64,000 nucleotides of DNA from Paramarasmius palmivorus (Eukaryota; Basidiomycota; Agaricomycetes; Agaricales; Marasmiaceae). Within the stretch, counting starts at the first letter, position 1, and each line of letters starts with the position of its first letter. Made by a program: the position numbers and the translations under genes. Shown here one piece after another: positions 36,189 to 49,780 of the stretch. The notes below the pieces were generated by a model that saw only the letters and a list, made by a program, of their open reading frames with translations, was not told where the DNA came from and searched no databases. The DNA lies in the NCBI GenBank assembly GCA_037176845.1, contig JAYKXP010000025.1, positions 496,001 to 560,000 of the forward strand, written 5' to 3'.

Positions 36189-39100
36189 TTATATTCCATT
36201 TATACTTCCTGCTACGCTTTCCACTGCATCTTTCAGTTTAAAGGACTCCCGTGCTACCGTATCATGTTCATCTTCGCAGCATTCCGCAATGAACGTTGCC
36301 GTCTCAGCCACGAAACCTGGGCGCCTCGTCAGATGTATTATATTAGATTCATTATTGGGATATTTACCGAGCAGTTTTCCACCGTGTGTTTTCCAGAGTG
36401 ATTCCGAAACGGACAGGGCGAAGATTCGAGTTCCAGCATCCTCTGATCTGGTGTGCATCAGGATATCCAAGTTGACAGATTTAAGTAAAGTATCATCTGT
36501 GACGTGCTCAACCGCAGATGATAACGTTTCTCGGAGAAGGACCTTGGCTTCCGTCACGTCCAGTCTCACACAAACAGGAATTAAGCTGATGAGCGAGGGC
36601 GTCAATTGCCGTAGCTTCTCATCTCTCCAAAACCCTATAAGATGTTGAGAACGGATACTAGAGCATAAGAGTTTGAAACTTGGTACCTCCGTCATCGCAG
36701 CTGATGCTCTTTCCAAGTGTCTCCAACACTGCTACAAGAAGCTCTCTGCTATCTGTTTCAGAGTTGATGTAATCCTTGAGAATCCCCAGCAAGGGTGTCA
36801 TCAACATGGCCATGTAAGGATTCATCAAGTTCTACAAGAGGATCAAATTAGCATAGGCTGATGTTGCGATGTGAGACATGGTACCTTGAAGTAGTCCAAG
36901 AGACCGCTGTATAGCTGACAGAATGTGACTTTCCTAGCCAAATCTAAAGAGTACATCGCTAAGTACGGGACAGGAAGGTGTTAGTTTATGCTCACCGTTG
37001 TCACCAACGAACGACCAATCATGGAGGCGACGGAAGAGAGGTCTGAATGTCGGCTCATTTAACTTGATTACCAACTCGATAAAAGCGGATATGGCTTGTT
37101 CCTTCGCCTGTATGAAGTCTGAGGTCTGAGACGCTGAGAAAGACTAAACGATGTATAACATACATTGCCTTTCGTGACGTCTTGACTCTTGATTACCTCA
37201 AAGGCGCCAACAAAGACATTGAATAACTGCTTAAGATTTTCTTGGACAGTTGCCCTAGCTGCATTCCGAATTGATCGCTTGAGAATATCAAGATAGCCTT
37301 TGAGTGCATCCTGTAGGTACGCCGTTAGAGGTACGATTGAGCGGACATTGCAATTCTATTACCGTTTGAGGTACGGTCCCGACGCCCATCCACATATCAC
37401 AAACGGCGGGGAGCAATACTTTGGCGGGAGATTTCTTGGTGATTGCTTTAACAAGGGACACAACATCAGCGTGGAGCTGCTGGGTTTGCGCAGAGAAATC
37501 CAGGAAGACTTTGAAGACCTGACAGATCTCGTTCGCACTCCAAAACGTGGGGATTGACACAAGAAGGCCTTGTAGGAGAGATGCCGACTGCCTAATCAGA
37601 ACTAGCAGAAATTCAGACATATAGGGTACAATATACCAACATGACTTACCATCTTCACCGCTTCGTAAACCAGCTACTGCTTGGGTGACAGTGTCCCGGA
37701 AGAAAGGAATAAAACGCGGGCCAAGCTTCTCTCTAGACGCGGATGAGCAATCTTCACAACCTTTGACAAGGAACACTCAACGGGAGAGATGCCAAAGCAG
37801 ACATGGCAGCAACAGCCAAGGCACGGTCACGTGTTGCGACAAGCATTGTGGGCACGAGACTTGTCACACAGCTCTCTTCTCCTGCATTCATTGTCATCCC
37901 AACGGCTCTGATCGCGTTGAAAGCAGAGATAGAGAATGATTTTGGGGGATTTTGAGAAAAAAGTTTCTTCACAGTCTCAATAATCTGGGTGACAGAAGTT
38001 GTCGCAGCTTGTCGAACTGTCCCAGACACTCTTGGCAACCGCGAACTCAAAAGATCTAAGGCACCTGTCTGAACCTATGGCCAAAATCAGCTTTGATTAT
38101 CCTGCTTCGAAGAGACTACGCACCAATTGGTCACCGGAGGACAGCATGGATAAAACGGCAGCGATATAATCAGTGGCTGACACGACGGACAACAGTTTGT
38201 CCATTGCGAAGCGTGCAGTTTTGTTGACGTCGTCGATACCGGCTTCTGGATGAGAACCGCCTTTCTTCGTTGCCAAAGAGATGAGCAAAGCGACAAGGTC
38301 GCTGAGAGTACCACCATCCTCAGTGATCATCTCGCTGGGGAAGGACTTAGCAGAATACGCTGAGAAGGTGATAATAGCCTGAGAACGTCGTCTGTATACT
38401 ACTGAGGGGGATAGTGAATGTTCTTCAGATCTGCACCGATAATGAGTCTCGAAGTACTAGATTATAGATGTGGACTTACAGTGAATCGTCGAGAAGTGTA
38501 GCCTGGGATGTATCGCCACTCGCCCGGTCAGCCAAACGTTCACTTTCCCGAATCATCTCAACTAGGGCCTTTTTGATATTCAGCATAAACTCGTCAAAGG
38601 GACGGCCAGTGCGAGACTTACCGAGATTTGTAAAGACGGCGAATAGTGATGAAGAAGGGAGATGGGCAATGCAAGTACTGATAAAACTTCTTCAGCGTTT
38701 TGACGAATGATCTTGTTCGTCGATTTTTCAATCAATAATAAACAAATGGGCGCTAGGAAGTCAGCAGGGCCCAGTACGTCAACAAGGTGTGCAAAAAAGC
38801 TGAAAAGAAAAGTCAATAATGCTATACTGGGGAAATCAAGAAATTATACTTTGTTCGTCGGTGCCTGGGTATGTGGTTTGCAGCGTCGGTGAAGACACGA
38901 AGAAAGTCCCTCGAAGCGATGTAAAGCTCCAGGCGAGAAGTATGACTTCGCTTCAATGACGAAACCATGACTGGCACAATGCTGTCCACGGTCTGGCATC
39001 AATTGTATCAGCTTTGTGAACCAATTAACAGTCGAGCGACTTGCCTTCTGGACAACCGCAAAGCTATAAGCATCATCACGGTGGAAAATGTTCGAGCCCA

Positions 39101-42100
39101 TGAAGGTGAACACAGGCATGATGTTGTGAAGCACAGACTCAGGTGCTAAGCGCGCCAGATTTGCTATCAAAAGCAAAGCCTGATGGAACGTCTGGGGATT
39201 ATCAGTAACTCAAATCAAGTGAGTATGTCAAGTCTCGAGTAACAATGAAAAAGAGCTTACTGCGGATGAGCTCGACAAGTACATCTAGTCTGATAGCATT
39301 CGGCGCCAGGTTGGGAATCTCCTGTTTTCGGTACTGAGAGCATGAAATTGACAAAGGCCAGGTGCCTCTTACCTTTACTTTGCCTGCCGCGTTGTCTACA
39401 GCTGACATCAGGGATTGCTCAATAAAAATCGCGTCTGCCCGAATCGCATTCGTGGATTGCATGACTTTGCTCAGGGTTTCCAGAAGGTGAGATATGAGGT
39501 CAAAAGAGCCTGGCAACTGCATCGAGCCTAGCACTTCTGCTACAAGACCTAATCGCAACATCACGTCGTCCGGTGCGCTAATTTACGGTGTAAGAGAGCA
39601 TCGTAATAGAGATAAAAGAACTAGACTTACTCGTCTACTTTTGCTCTCTTTATTGCCCGAGAACCACCATCAAGAATCCCAGATCGTAGCGCATCCAATA
39701 ACTGAGTGATCACGACGGCTTCATCCAGTATCGACGAAAGAAGAGACTTCACATATGTATGCTAGAGCAAGTTTAGCTGAATCCACGACGGTGCAGGAAC
39801 GAAAAACGACCCACAACGGTGGTATCTTCGTCAATACTCTGCTCGACTAACGCCAAGCAAAGTTCCACTTTCTTTTCCCGTTTTAGCTTTGAGAATAGAC
39901 CGCTCTTTAGTTTATCCGTAATGGTGGATCTCACGGAAGATATCAAACCTATTTTGGAAGGTCGTCAGTATATTCAATCTCATGGTTGGGGCCAGCAGGA
40001 TACACACCCGAGGTAACAGAAGCTCGCGTTAAGGCCAGAAAGATTTCCCATAGTTTAGGCTTCTCGTTCAGTTCTTGACTGATCGACAGGTCGAATGAAA
40101 AGGCAACCAATCGAGCAATATCGTTCACATAAGATCCATAGATCTGTGACATGACTTCTACCGTAGAATCGGAAACCAATGTTTCGATCGTCGGCAGCAG
40201 TGTCTCTGCCTTCGCTTTGTCGGAGATGTCCCCTACAGTGTCGAGCAGAGCATACTGCGCCGACGGCTGCGTCATGGCGTTGACGTGTGCCAGCAAGTAA
40301 CAGAGAACATTGTGCTTGTAGCTGTAGTTTTTGATGTCAATACAATCACTTATTCGAGATGAATAAATAGGCATACCTAGTTTCTTTCTTTGAATCTCCC
40401 CTCGCTTTGCTGAGGTGGTCTGTATGGAAAACTCGTATGTAATCAGGATCATACAAGAAATGTTCCACATGGTCGATGAGCGCCGACATGTACTTCCTAA
40501 GCTCGTCCTGAGACAAGTATTGTATAGGATCTAGTAGATATCTCAATCGGTCAACAGCAAACACAGGATACGAGTAGAACTCACTTTCACTACTTCCATA
40601 GACCAAGTCAAACGCATAAACGGTTCCAAACTTCTTTTCCGCCGTAGTCTTCTTGATCAAGCCCAACAGTGCTACTGCCGCCTTTCTTACGTCCGCATTG
40701 TGGTCGCGAAGCACGACAAGAATAGAGGGTACTACGGTCTGAAAATCGACACCCGCATTCTCGTTGTCCTCTGCTGCGGCCTCTAAGAATGTTTGTGCAT
40801 GGTTTAAGGCCAATCTCTTCAAAGCTGAGCTATCCTTCTCTCTGGAATCTGAGAGCCATACGCCAGCGAAGAAAAGCAGGGCATCGCTTTTGAGAGTGAC
40901 AAAGAGAGTGCTGAGTAGACATTTTTTCAGGTTCGGCCCGAGCGAGTTGGATAATCTGTAGACGTTCCGCATGAGCTTGGTATATCGATAGCCGCGGTCG
41001 TCAGAATGGCGCTACAGAAACATCAATGAATCGGTAATCATTGGATAGCTTCGTGACATACCTTAGGCAACGAAGTGATGAAATCCACCACCACACCATC
41101 CGGTTGTACAATCTCTGCGATCGTCTTCAGAACAGACAACTGTACCCAGCTCATACTATTTCTGCCGTTAGGCTTCCCGATGATATTACGTCCGGCATTC
41201 TCAACAATCTGGGATGTTGATGCACAGTAAGACCAAGGTCATGAAACAGGACATCCATCACCTACCTCGAGCACATCGTCATCAGAGTCGTCAACAGAAG
41301 TGATCTGCTCTCCATTCAGGGTATCCAGAACGAGCTGCGCCGCATCAACCTGATGTTGTCCCGACATACGGCTAAGTAGAGCCTTAGCAATAAAGTACCC
41401 AAAAATCCGAACGTGGGCATTGGAGTCCTGAAGTTTCTTGACGAGCTCGGTGAGATGTTCTGAGAACATATTGGAAGATAGGATGTTTTCTATGGATATA
41501 CAAGTCAGTGGAAACGCTTCTCTCCAGATCGTCGTGTGAAGCCTACCTGCGATCTTAGCCGTCAACAGTGCATTCAATTTAACCATCCTCTCAGCCGCAT
41601 CACCATCGTTTTGATCATCTTCACAGAGGCCCTTTCTGACCTCATCACACCCATTCAACAACTCTCCCACAACGACAGAACCCTTCAAACGACCCAGCCA
41701 CTGTCCCAGAATATCCCAAACTAGATCAGCCGTATGCTGCCTTGGCTTGGAATACAATAAGAACGGGAAGAATACCCTATGAAACGCATCCGAAATATCC
41801 TTATCCGAGTCGGTTTTGGAGAGGAATTGGTCGGCAAGGAACCCGAGATGTAGTTTTAGGATAGCGCGTTTGGGCTTGGCAGTACTGCTTAGAGTGGTGT
41901 TGAGGTTTTCGATGTATAATTGAGAGTTTTTGAGAGCGATTTTGAGGAGTGCAGATGGGTTTGTTGCGTAAAGAGCCTCAAGGACAGCTTGGTTGGTGTC
42001 TTGGATCCGCGATAGGATGGCTGAGTGGAGTGCATCCTGTGCACAAGAATAGTTGAGAACATGAATGTAAGGACACGGACAACGGGACATACCACTTCAG

Positions 42101-43746
42101 AAGGATCAGCATCGGACACCTTTTCGAGTAATGTTTTGACCGCATTCACTCTTAGCTTCTCGTCGGCATTACTCGAAGCAACAATAGCATCAATGCTTTC
42201 CGAGGTGCTTTTTGGTGTTGTATAGCCCTAAATCAATGATGCTAAGTATCGAATAGCACATGCACTATCCTGGAACCTACCATAGTGAGCGTGATCGTCA
42301 GCTGCTCAATGTTGACCTTGAGAGCTTCGTCCTCTCTTTGAGATAGTTCATCAACAACTGCGCGGTACGCAGTGGGGTGACGTTGGAGAATATCGTGCAA
42401 GAGTCGATTGGCGGGAGCCAAGGGTTCTGGAGCGACTGCTCGTTCGAGTAAAAGAGCCGTCAAACGGCGTAGAATGTCCTGGTGAACATTGGGTGTAGTT
42501 ATCAGCGTCTCCACGAAATCGGTCGTGGAGTCGTCTTTCAGCCTGTCAAGGTGTCAATTATAATGCCAAGGTCGCACGTTGAGACACATACCTTCGTACT
42601 ACACTACCCAGCATTGGCAAGATGAATTTCTCAGAACCTTCCCAGCCAAGAGCTTCCCGAACCTCTTGCTCAACGTTCTTAACGCGTAAAAACGCCTTTA
42701 CGGTACCGCTCGGTAGCTCATCTAGAACCTCTTGGGGTTCGCAAACCGAGATGAGGGCATTGACGAGTGGGGTAACGCCGACCTGATGTGCACGAGATAT
42801 CATTGCCACGAGGAAGGCTTTGAGGGCAGCCGGTGTCAGACTGCACTTGTGTGACAGTGCTGCTATTAATACATAACTTCCGAGCTATGAAGGTGTGAGT
42901 TTTATTCTGGGAAAAGGGTAGGTGGAACATACAATAGCTTCCTTCGGAGACTCAGTTCCAAGAGGTTCGATCAAGGCAGGTAAAAGATACGCAAGAGTGC
43001 CTTCATCGAGGGATTTACTCTGCATGATAAAGTCGTGTAAGGTTGCAGCATTGAATGCAATCAATGTCCGATGCGCCCGTTCCTCTTCAATAGCCTTAGG
43101 CAGCAGGGAAGCAATAAAACGTGCCGCGACTGTATTCTTCGTCATTTCCGATACCAAGGCTATTCTTGGAACACTCTGTGCTGCTGATTTGAAAGGAAGC
43201 AGAAAGCTCCATGTCGTATTTGGTCTAGATGAAAGGTCTTCAGTAAGCAAACGGAAAGTAACCGTTCAGCACGCACTTGATGTGTAAGATGGTGTTCATC
43301 TTTGCAAAATGCGGAGTTTCATGGTAAGGAAGAAACAGCGCAAGTATAGCCTCCACATTAAACTCATTAATCCTAAACCTTCTCACCAGCCACTCCAGCA
43401 CCTTTCCTGTCGGTGCATCCAACAAATACGGTCCTAGTGCCTGCAAGCAAGACGATATCGATGCATCTAGCTCAGCAATCGCCTCCGCCGTGAGAAGGGT
43501 CCTATCCGTAGCCTTTGCAGCATTCGAGAACAAAGCATCTTCATAGGCAGCCAAAGACGGATTCAATGACTGCAGTTGAAGAAACCCGTTCACGGCTAAA
43601 GCGTACAAGGAATCCAAGTCGTATTGATCGGCATCCTTTCCAGTGAACAAGTATGATTCTGTGGGTTTTCTGCGCGTTCTGTCGACGAGAAGAGAAGTGT
43701 TTAGAGAGGCATTTTGGGCCAGCTGAGCCGCAAGGCTAGAGACCAT
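36189..43746 (-). CDS. UTP10: UTP10 / HEATR1, U3 snoRNP (SSU processome) component (2048 aa)
   Basis: Giant HEAT-repeat protein of the t-UTP subcomplex, needed for pre-18S rRNA processing and rDNA transcription in the nucleolus. 28 exons: 43746-43277, 43224-42933, 42884-42592, 42542-42281, 42227-42093, 42036-41547, 41489-41266, 41208-41062, 41011-40377, 40321-40008, 39948-39815, 39761-39631, 39577-39373, 39321-39261, 39208-39045, 38992-38850, 38799-38622, 38568-38480, 38430-38124, 38074-37782, 37732-37650, 37601-37363, 37310-37164, 37107-36996, 36943-36885, 36831-36687, 36634-36368, 36316-36189; 2049 codons in frame. Start [11 protein letters not shown] and the [19 protein letters not shown] block mark the family's N-terminus; the C-terminus has the BP28CT-type region and ends in [10 protein letters not shown]. 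Intron 39044-38993 has a GC donor. Confidence 0.95.
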
Positions 43747-44329
43747 CGTCGCAGGCGTCAAAGTCCAAAGAAAAAGTTGCCGCCGGCAATGAAAAATTGC
43801 ACCGCCACATCCACGGTCTCGTCACGTGGATGCTGCTCTTGCTTCCTTTCAATTTGGAATCCTCGTCAAGTTCCTTGTCTTCTGACTAGCTCTCTGACTC
43901 CGCTCTGACTCTTGCTGCACAATCTGCGGTACATCTCCAAGAAATAGCTAACAATGGACTCACTTGGAGGATTGCTATTTTTTGCATTCAAGGTCGAGGT
44001 GCACTATCTTGCGATAAATGTTCTGAAGATCCGATTTCGGACTCCCGACTCTGCGCACACCATCCTATCTTTCCTCCGACCTCGTGCTCATTCTACACCT
44101 GCGCCACCTTCTTGCTTATTTCTGGGCGATTCAGATAAACAATGACGATCCCTGACGCAAACTACGGCACTGGTTTCTCCTCTTCTGACGCACCAGCTCC
44201 ATGACGTCGCTCGCTCCATCTCCTTCACCTCTCGTATAAAAGGATCCTTCCCATATCAATTGGACTTACTATTGGATACTCATCTACTACATCATATCGC
44301 ATCTCACAACTCAAACTCGAACTCAAACA
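43747..44329. other. Divergent intergenic region UTP10 / CsbD-like gene
   Basis: 583 bp holding both promoters; the CsbD-like side has a TATA box (listed separately). Confidence 0.5.
44235..44241 (+). promoter_or_regulatory. TATA box of CsbD-like gene
   Basis: TATAAAA 89 bp before the ATG at 44330, followed by a C/T/A-rich leader; typical of a strongly inducible fungal gene. Confidence 0.6.
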
Positions 44330-44916
44330 ATGTCTTCTAACGAATTCAACACCTCCAACCTCAACACTGCCGCCGTCCGCCCCGAACACCACGTTCACGG
44401 CAGCTCCGACCCTCTCCCAGGAAACAAAGGCGTCAACGCGGTCGATTACAGCGCCGAAAACTTTGAGCGTACTCCCAGTACTTGGGATGAGAAGAACGAA
44501 CGCCAGTTTGCTGCCGATCAGACTCAGCATCAGACTCACGACGAGTTTGGATCCCAACAGTCAGGGAGGAACGCTTTCAACTCAGAGAGGCCCATGAACG
44601 TTCAGCCTACAGAAGCCGGTAAGCTTTGTCTCTTACGCGTCGGTTTGTGGGGTTTGTGCTGATTGAAGTTGTAGGTGGTGTCGCCGTTGACGGCCGAAGT
44701 GACCTGCCTGAAGGTCGTGCAACTGCTGCTGACAAGTTGATTGGAAAGACGCAGAAGGTTTGTTGTTCATATTCATTGTAATTTCACGATGCTGATTGAT
44801 AGCCCTAGGTTATCGGCAAGATGACACACAAGCCTGAATTGCACGAGAAGGGAGAGCTGCGGGAGTCTGGTGGCAAGGCTGCTGCCATGGGTCAGGCTCG
44901 TGCCCCTCATGACTAA
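44330..44916 (+). CDS. CsbD-like small stress-type protein (159 aa)
   Basis: Exons 44330-44618, 44675-44757, 44809-44916; 160 codons in frame. Very hydrophilic, Asn/Gln/Glu/Lys-rich and Cys-free. The C-terminal third has ADKLIGKTQKVIGKMTHKPELHEKG read across the second intron as two phrases (ADKLIGKTQK and VIGKMTHKPEL), resembling the CsbD-like repeats seen in small bacterial and fungal stress proteins. A TATA box and long hydrophilic sequence fit an abundant stress-induced protein; molecular function is unknown. It is divergent from UTP10. Confidence 0.78.
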
Positions 44917-46229
44917 AATGATTCTGGATGAACAGCAATACAAATGGACAAAGGGAGAATAATAACGTGTATCTTTATGTTAACTGTACTTTAATGTCAC
45001 TGCCACTATAATGTTGGCGCCCTGGATTCTTTTCTGCGCTACACCTCGGTAACTGAATCTGTCTCGGAAAAGGTATCAAAATGCATGTGCTCAGGACCTC
45101 CAGCAAAATCATGGTAGTCAAGTACTTGACAAACCCGTATCCATGCACGTCTGAGTTTCATGCAGGTCACCGGCCAATCATCAACAGCCCTAAGTGGCCT
45201 ATATTACGCCACCGTCACATCCAAATGCAAGCTCCAGAACGCAAATGCACCCGTCAAATCAAAAAAAAAAAAACGGGATTACCTACCCTTCTACTTCTAT
45301 AGCCGCAGAAAGCTCAGTTAAAGCTGTCCGAGCTTGCAAGTCCCAGGTCCTCCACGGGGATCCATTGTTCTATTGTATCGCTGAACCTGCTATGCTGTAG
45401 CTCAAGCTCAGAGTTCAAAATATTCGTTGATACACTTTTGAACTAGTAAACCATTTTTTCAATTAGCCAAGAGTAAAGAGGATACTTACTGGATATCCTT
45501 GTCGAACTAACGACATATTCACAGTGGGGCTAGTCCTATGATGCATGGAGCAGAACCGGTTGAGAAGTAGATGTTCCGAGGTGTTCTTTGTGGCATGAAA
45601 ATACAGCAGATGACCATATAGCGCCGTGTTTATGAAAGCCAGGCGGTTTCATATCGCACGACTTGCGTGCTGACATGGCATTGGTTCAAACGTTCGTTAT
45701 AATTATCCTCCGACACCGTTCCTCGCAGCCTGATCGAGCTTCGGATATATCCCGAACCCGACTACACGCCGGACGAATAGTCGGAGCTGATGTGACCGTC
45801 ATCATCACGCTTGACAGTCCATCTCTTGGCTAGGCTTGGGCCCTAGAGATGAAAACTTGTGCATGTCTTTATCCTTTACGAGTACCTAGCTTTTTGCAGC
45901 AATTGCAAGGAAGAGTTTGGAGAATGACAGGCAACATGAGAAACCGAAACAAGAAATGAAAAATTTAGGCACGAGGAAATGGGGTGCAAAGAAAGAAATT
46001 GATCGAAGCACAGCCGCTTATAAAAGGACCTTGGCTTGGTCAAACATGTTATCTCGACCCGCTCCACTCCGTTTCGTCCTCTTTTTACGAAAATACCACG
46101 ACCTCGACGTCTAGAACGACGACGCACACATCTTTGCCATCGTCTTTGACGTTCTACTCTATCGATTGAGTTGAGCGAATTTTGCTATTCGAGCGCCTGT
46201 AGTACTGGAAAGGACATGCACAAGACGTC
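44917..46229. other. Intergenic
   Basis: 1.3 kb with no recognised gene. It contains a 13-nt A tract near 45260 and TATAAAAGG at 46019-46027, the likely TATA box of the antiporter gene (ATG at 46230). Confidence 0.45.
46019..46027 (+). promoter_or_regulatory. TATA box upstream of Na+/H+ antiporter
   Basis: TATAAAAGG, a strong consensus, 203 bp before the start codon at 46230; implies a leader of about 170 nt. Confidence 0.5.
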
Positions 46230-49223
46230 ATGAAGTTTGAACCAGTGCGTTCTTTTTTTCTTGTCCATCGCCGAAGACGTTGCCGACGCAGATCTCGACT
46301 TTCTTAGTATGAAGTTACTATTCCCCACATCATCTATGCTTGCCTCGGGGGCTTTGTCGTGCTGGTAAGAATCCTTGGCTTCATCTTGGTCTTCTCAGCT
46401 CACTAGAATGGGTATTTCTTTTCCTCAGTTTGGCATGTTCTCGTTATTCCTCAGGGAGAAGGTGTGCTTGGTTCTCTTGTCCTTCTTGCGAAGCGATTCT
46501 GATATGATCATGCACAGTTGTATATAGGAGAAGCATGTTGGGCATTCATTTTCGGTGTTATCATCGGTGAGTGAGAGGATTTTTACAGCTCTTCCTGACT
46601 AACTATTCCCCTTCCAAAGGACCTTATGGAGCCAATATTTTTAATCCACGAGGATGGGGAAACGAGGAAGTGGCCAACACTGTCACATTAGAATTCACGA
46701 GAGTTGTATTGGCTATTGGTGTCTTTGCTATTGGCGTCGAATTACCGAAAGCTTACATGCGTCGCCATTGGAAGAGTTTGTTTTTCCTTCTGGGCCCAGT
46801 AATGACTTGGGTGCGTGCTATATGATTGCTTTACACACGCAAACATCTTATTTTTTCCACAGGGTTGGTTCGTTTCCGCAGCTTTCATTTACGCCCTCGT
46901 TCCCGGCCTCAATTTCTTGTCTGCGCTTGCTGTGGCAGCTTGCCTCACTCCGACGGATCCCATCTTAGCGCAAGCAGTTGTAGGAGGTAAATATGCCGAT
47001 AAGCATGTCCCTGCACACATAAGACACCTGTTGGCCGCTGAATCTGGTTGCAACGATGGAGCTGCATTCCCGTTCCTATTCATTGCTCTTTATCTCATTA
47101 TTGATCACGACACTGGGTTAGCCGTTCGCGATTGGTTTGTTCTGTTGTGGATCTGTCAGTCCTTACTTGTCCATGTATCCGTGCACCCAGGCCTGACTCC
47201 GTTTCTTACAGGGCAAGTCGTTCTTGGAATCATCATAGGGTCTTTCCTCGGATTCGGCTTCCGACATTTAATGAAGTTTTGTGAAAGCAAAGACCTCATC
47301 GACAGGCATTCCTACGTCGCACAATACGTCTCCCTCGCTATCTTCACTATCGGTGTTACATGTCTCCTCGGTTCGGATGATCTCCTTTCCACCTTTGCTT
47401 GTGGTACTGCCTTTGCATGGGATGGGTTTTTCAACAGGCAAACAGAAGAATCCGTGTTTTCATCCGTCATGGATCTTCTTTTCAACATTGCCGCGTTCGT
47501 CTATGTCGGTGCTTGGATGCCTTTTAGCTCTTTCGCAGATGCGTCCTTGACGTTGAGCGTGTGGAGATTAGTCGTTATTGCGATTCTGGTGCTTCTGTTT
47601 AGGAGGTTGCCGGTGATGATTGCACTGTACAAGTGGATTCCGGATGTGAAGACGTTCAGAGAGGCGATCTTTAGTGGACATTTTGGGCCGATCGGTATTG
47701 GTATGTATGAAGGCTATTTGACATCACACTTTTGCTTATTCTATCATCCTAGGTGCTGTTTTCATCTCAACACTTGCCGCTGAAGTTCTTCACGACGAAA
47801 TTGAGGATGCGAACGAGCAGACGCAGCTCTTGGCTAAATCTATTCAACCTATAACTGCGTTCATGGTTCTTTGCAGTATCCTAATCCACGGTCTATCCAT
47901 CCCCTCATTCTCCCTCGGACGTCGCGTCCACTCTGTCTCACGTACATGGTCAAGGCATACCACTATTGGTGGAACGACCCAGCAGCCTGAATGGGCGACT
48001 CAGACGAGACACGTCGCTCGTGGAGAGGATATTGTCATTAACCGTGATGCTGAAGGGCGAGATGCCGTCGATGGGATGGAAAGAGGAGAGTTAACCCCGA
48101 CGGAGAAAAGTCCGACGTCAAGTACTGATGTTGACGAGAAGGAGGCTGCGAAGAAAAGTGGGGAGGCTCGTAGGACCGGAGAGGTGCTCCCTGAAGGAGA
48201 GACTCCTCCTGACGGTGAAGAGATTCTGTCGGAATGGCAGGAAGGTCCGCATCGGGTGATTGAAAGACGCAAAGGTCCTGGAGAAGAGGTAAGCATCTTT
48301 GGAGGTATCCTTAGCTTCACTTGATTAACTGACAAACTCTTAAGGTTGAGGTGGAAGTCATTCGTAATTATGGTTCCCCTGAAGCCCAGTCTTCGCTATT
48401 CCGCGGAAACCAGGAAACGGCTCGCAGTCACATGCGTACATATCTTGGTAAACTCAAGCACCTTGTCGAAGCGGAGGAGCGACAAGTGGCCGACAAGACC
48501 CAAAAAGCAGAACACGTTGCAGCGGAAAAGACGAAGGAGGTGGAGAGAGAGATCCAAAGTCTCGAGGAGAAGGCAAAGGAAACTGTAAAAGAGACAATCT
48601 CTCCCAGATCCAGTTCTTCACAACCGCCACCTTCATCATCCAATAATCGCAGGAGGGACGATGTTCCTCATGTGGTCGTTGACGATAGTGCGATCGCAGA
48701 CGAAGATGAAGAAGGCTGGGCATCTGATGACGATCCATCTTCGATAACGGATATGGTCAGTGGAGACCGGAGCGATAGTGGAAGCAGGAGCAAGTCTCCC
48801 AAAATGAAAGCTTCAGGTAGCGGTTCGGGGTCTGGACGAAAACCAAGAGCGGCCGGCTCAGGAAGAAGAAGAAACTCCATGAGGAAGGGCTTGCTGGGCA
48901 TGGTGTCTAGTGGCGGATCGAGGCGGGTACCAGAAGAAGATCGTCGTGGGAGGTCAGCTGCGCCTGTACACGCCCGACAAGTCTCCGACTCGTCGATGAA
49001 TGATACAGCGAGTGCCAGAAACTTGCGAGTGGATACCATTCGAGCGCTGCACTCTCACAGGGAAGCTTCACCTGCACGTTCGGTGAGGTTCATGGACGAT
49101 GACATGTCTCCCGGAAGGTCGACGCCGAGATATTCCTCCGTCTTCCATCGTGGTGCGCCAAGTAGTGCACCAGGGACACCACCTCCAGAAAGAGCTGACG
49201 GTGAAGGGACGAGCCCACGATAA
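46230..49223 (+). CDS. NHA1: Na+(K+)/H+ antiporter, Nha1 family (846 aa)
   Basis: Plasma-membrane alkali-cation/proton exchanger. Exons 46230-46244, 46308-46364, 46429-46461, 46518-46566, 46620-46810, 46863-47154, 47212-47700, 47753-48288, 48345-49223; introns 52-64 nt; 847 codons in frame. The 15-nt first exon (MKFEP) joins YEVTIPHIIYACLGG, the first membrane helix. About 11-12 hydrophobic segments fill residues 8-440; the transport core has LTPTDPILAQAVVGG (about 143) and AESGCNDGAAFPF (about 174), the latter with the family's ND pair at 179-180. The remaining 400 residues are a cytoplasmic, disordered, Ser/Glu/Arg-rich tail, as in fungal Nha1, with a charged helix (EAEERQVADKTQKAEHV) and many possible phosphosites. 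Confidence 0.93.
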
Positions 49224-49780
49224 GGATTCGGACGTTTTCATGTTTCTGATGCTCACGATTTGTTTACCATTTAATGAAACCTTTTGGCATATTCTTCAAA
49301 TAGATATCAAGTCATAACGATACCTTTTTAGCATGTATTTTTGGCGTTGTACCTAGCTCACAGCTTGAAATCGAAATGCAATGTCTCCGGAAGCGAGTTT
49401 CGGCAGGTTGTCGTATCCTGGTTTTGCCGCTCCGGCAAACTTTCAGCTTGTCCAAACATTATTGCGAACGAAGTGAGCAATCTGGGTTCGCATGGGGTCG
49501 GTCCGGTCCGTGTTTGTATTTATTTGTAGAATTCGTTTCTGGAGTGACGTTTTTCATTTCTGCCTCGTGGCTCGTTCAATTCGTCTTCTTTTTCCTTGAA
49601 ACTCGAAATGTACAATCTCTGTTACATGGCCATCTAGTATCTCCCTTTTTTCCCGGGAAAATTGCGTGTGATTTGAGGGTTTTGCTCTGGGTCTGAATTT
49701 GTGCGCAGATGCGCCGTTGGTTGTTGAGGTGCGTTGCAGCATATCCCTTGTCCTTGACCACAATCCTGATTCTCGACATG
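49224..49780. other. Intergenic, left flank of Helitron remnant
   Basis: 557 bp; no gene. The left end of the Helitron must lie here or just inside the next feature, but I cannot place it. Confidence 0.4.

Noticed and set aside
38392..38479. 88-nt intron in UTP10 ending at 38392
   Set aside because: A 49-nt intron (38431-38479) leaves 13 more in-frame codons and matches the usual intron size.
45255..45275. A-tract as poly(A) tail of a retroposed gene
   Set aside because: Only 13 A, with no coding remnant upstream and no target-site duplication seen.
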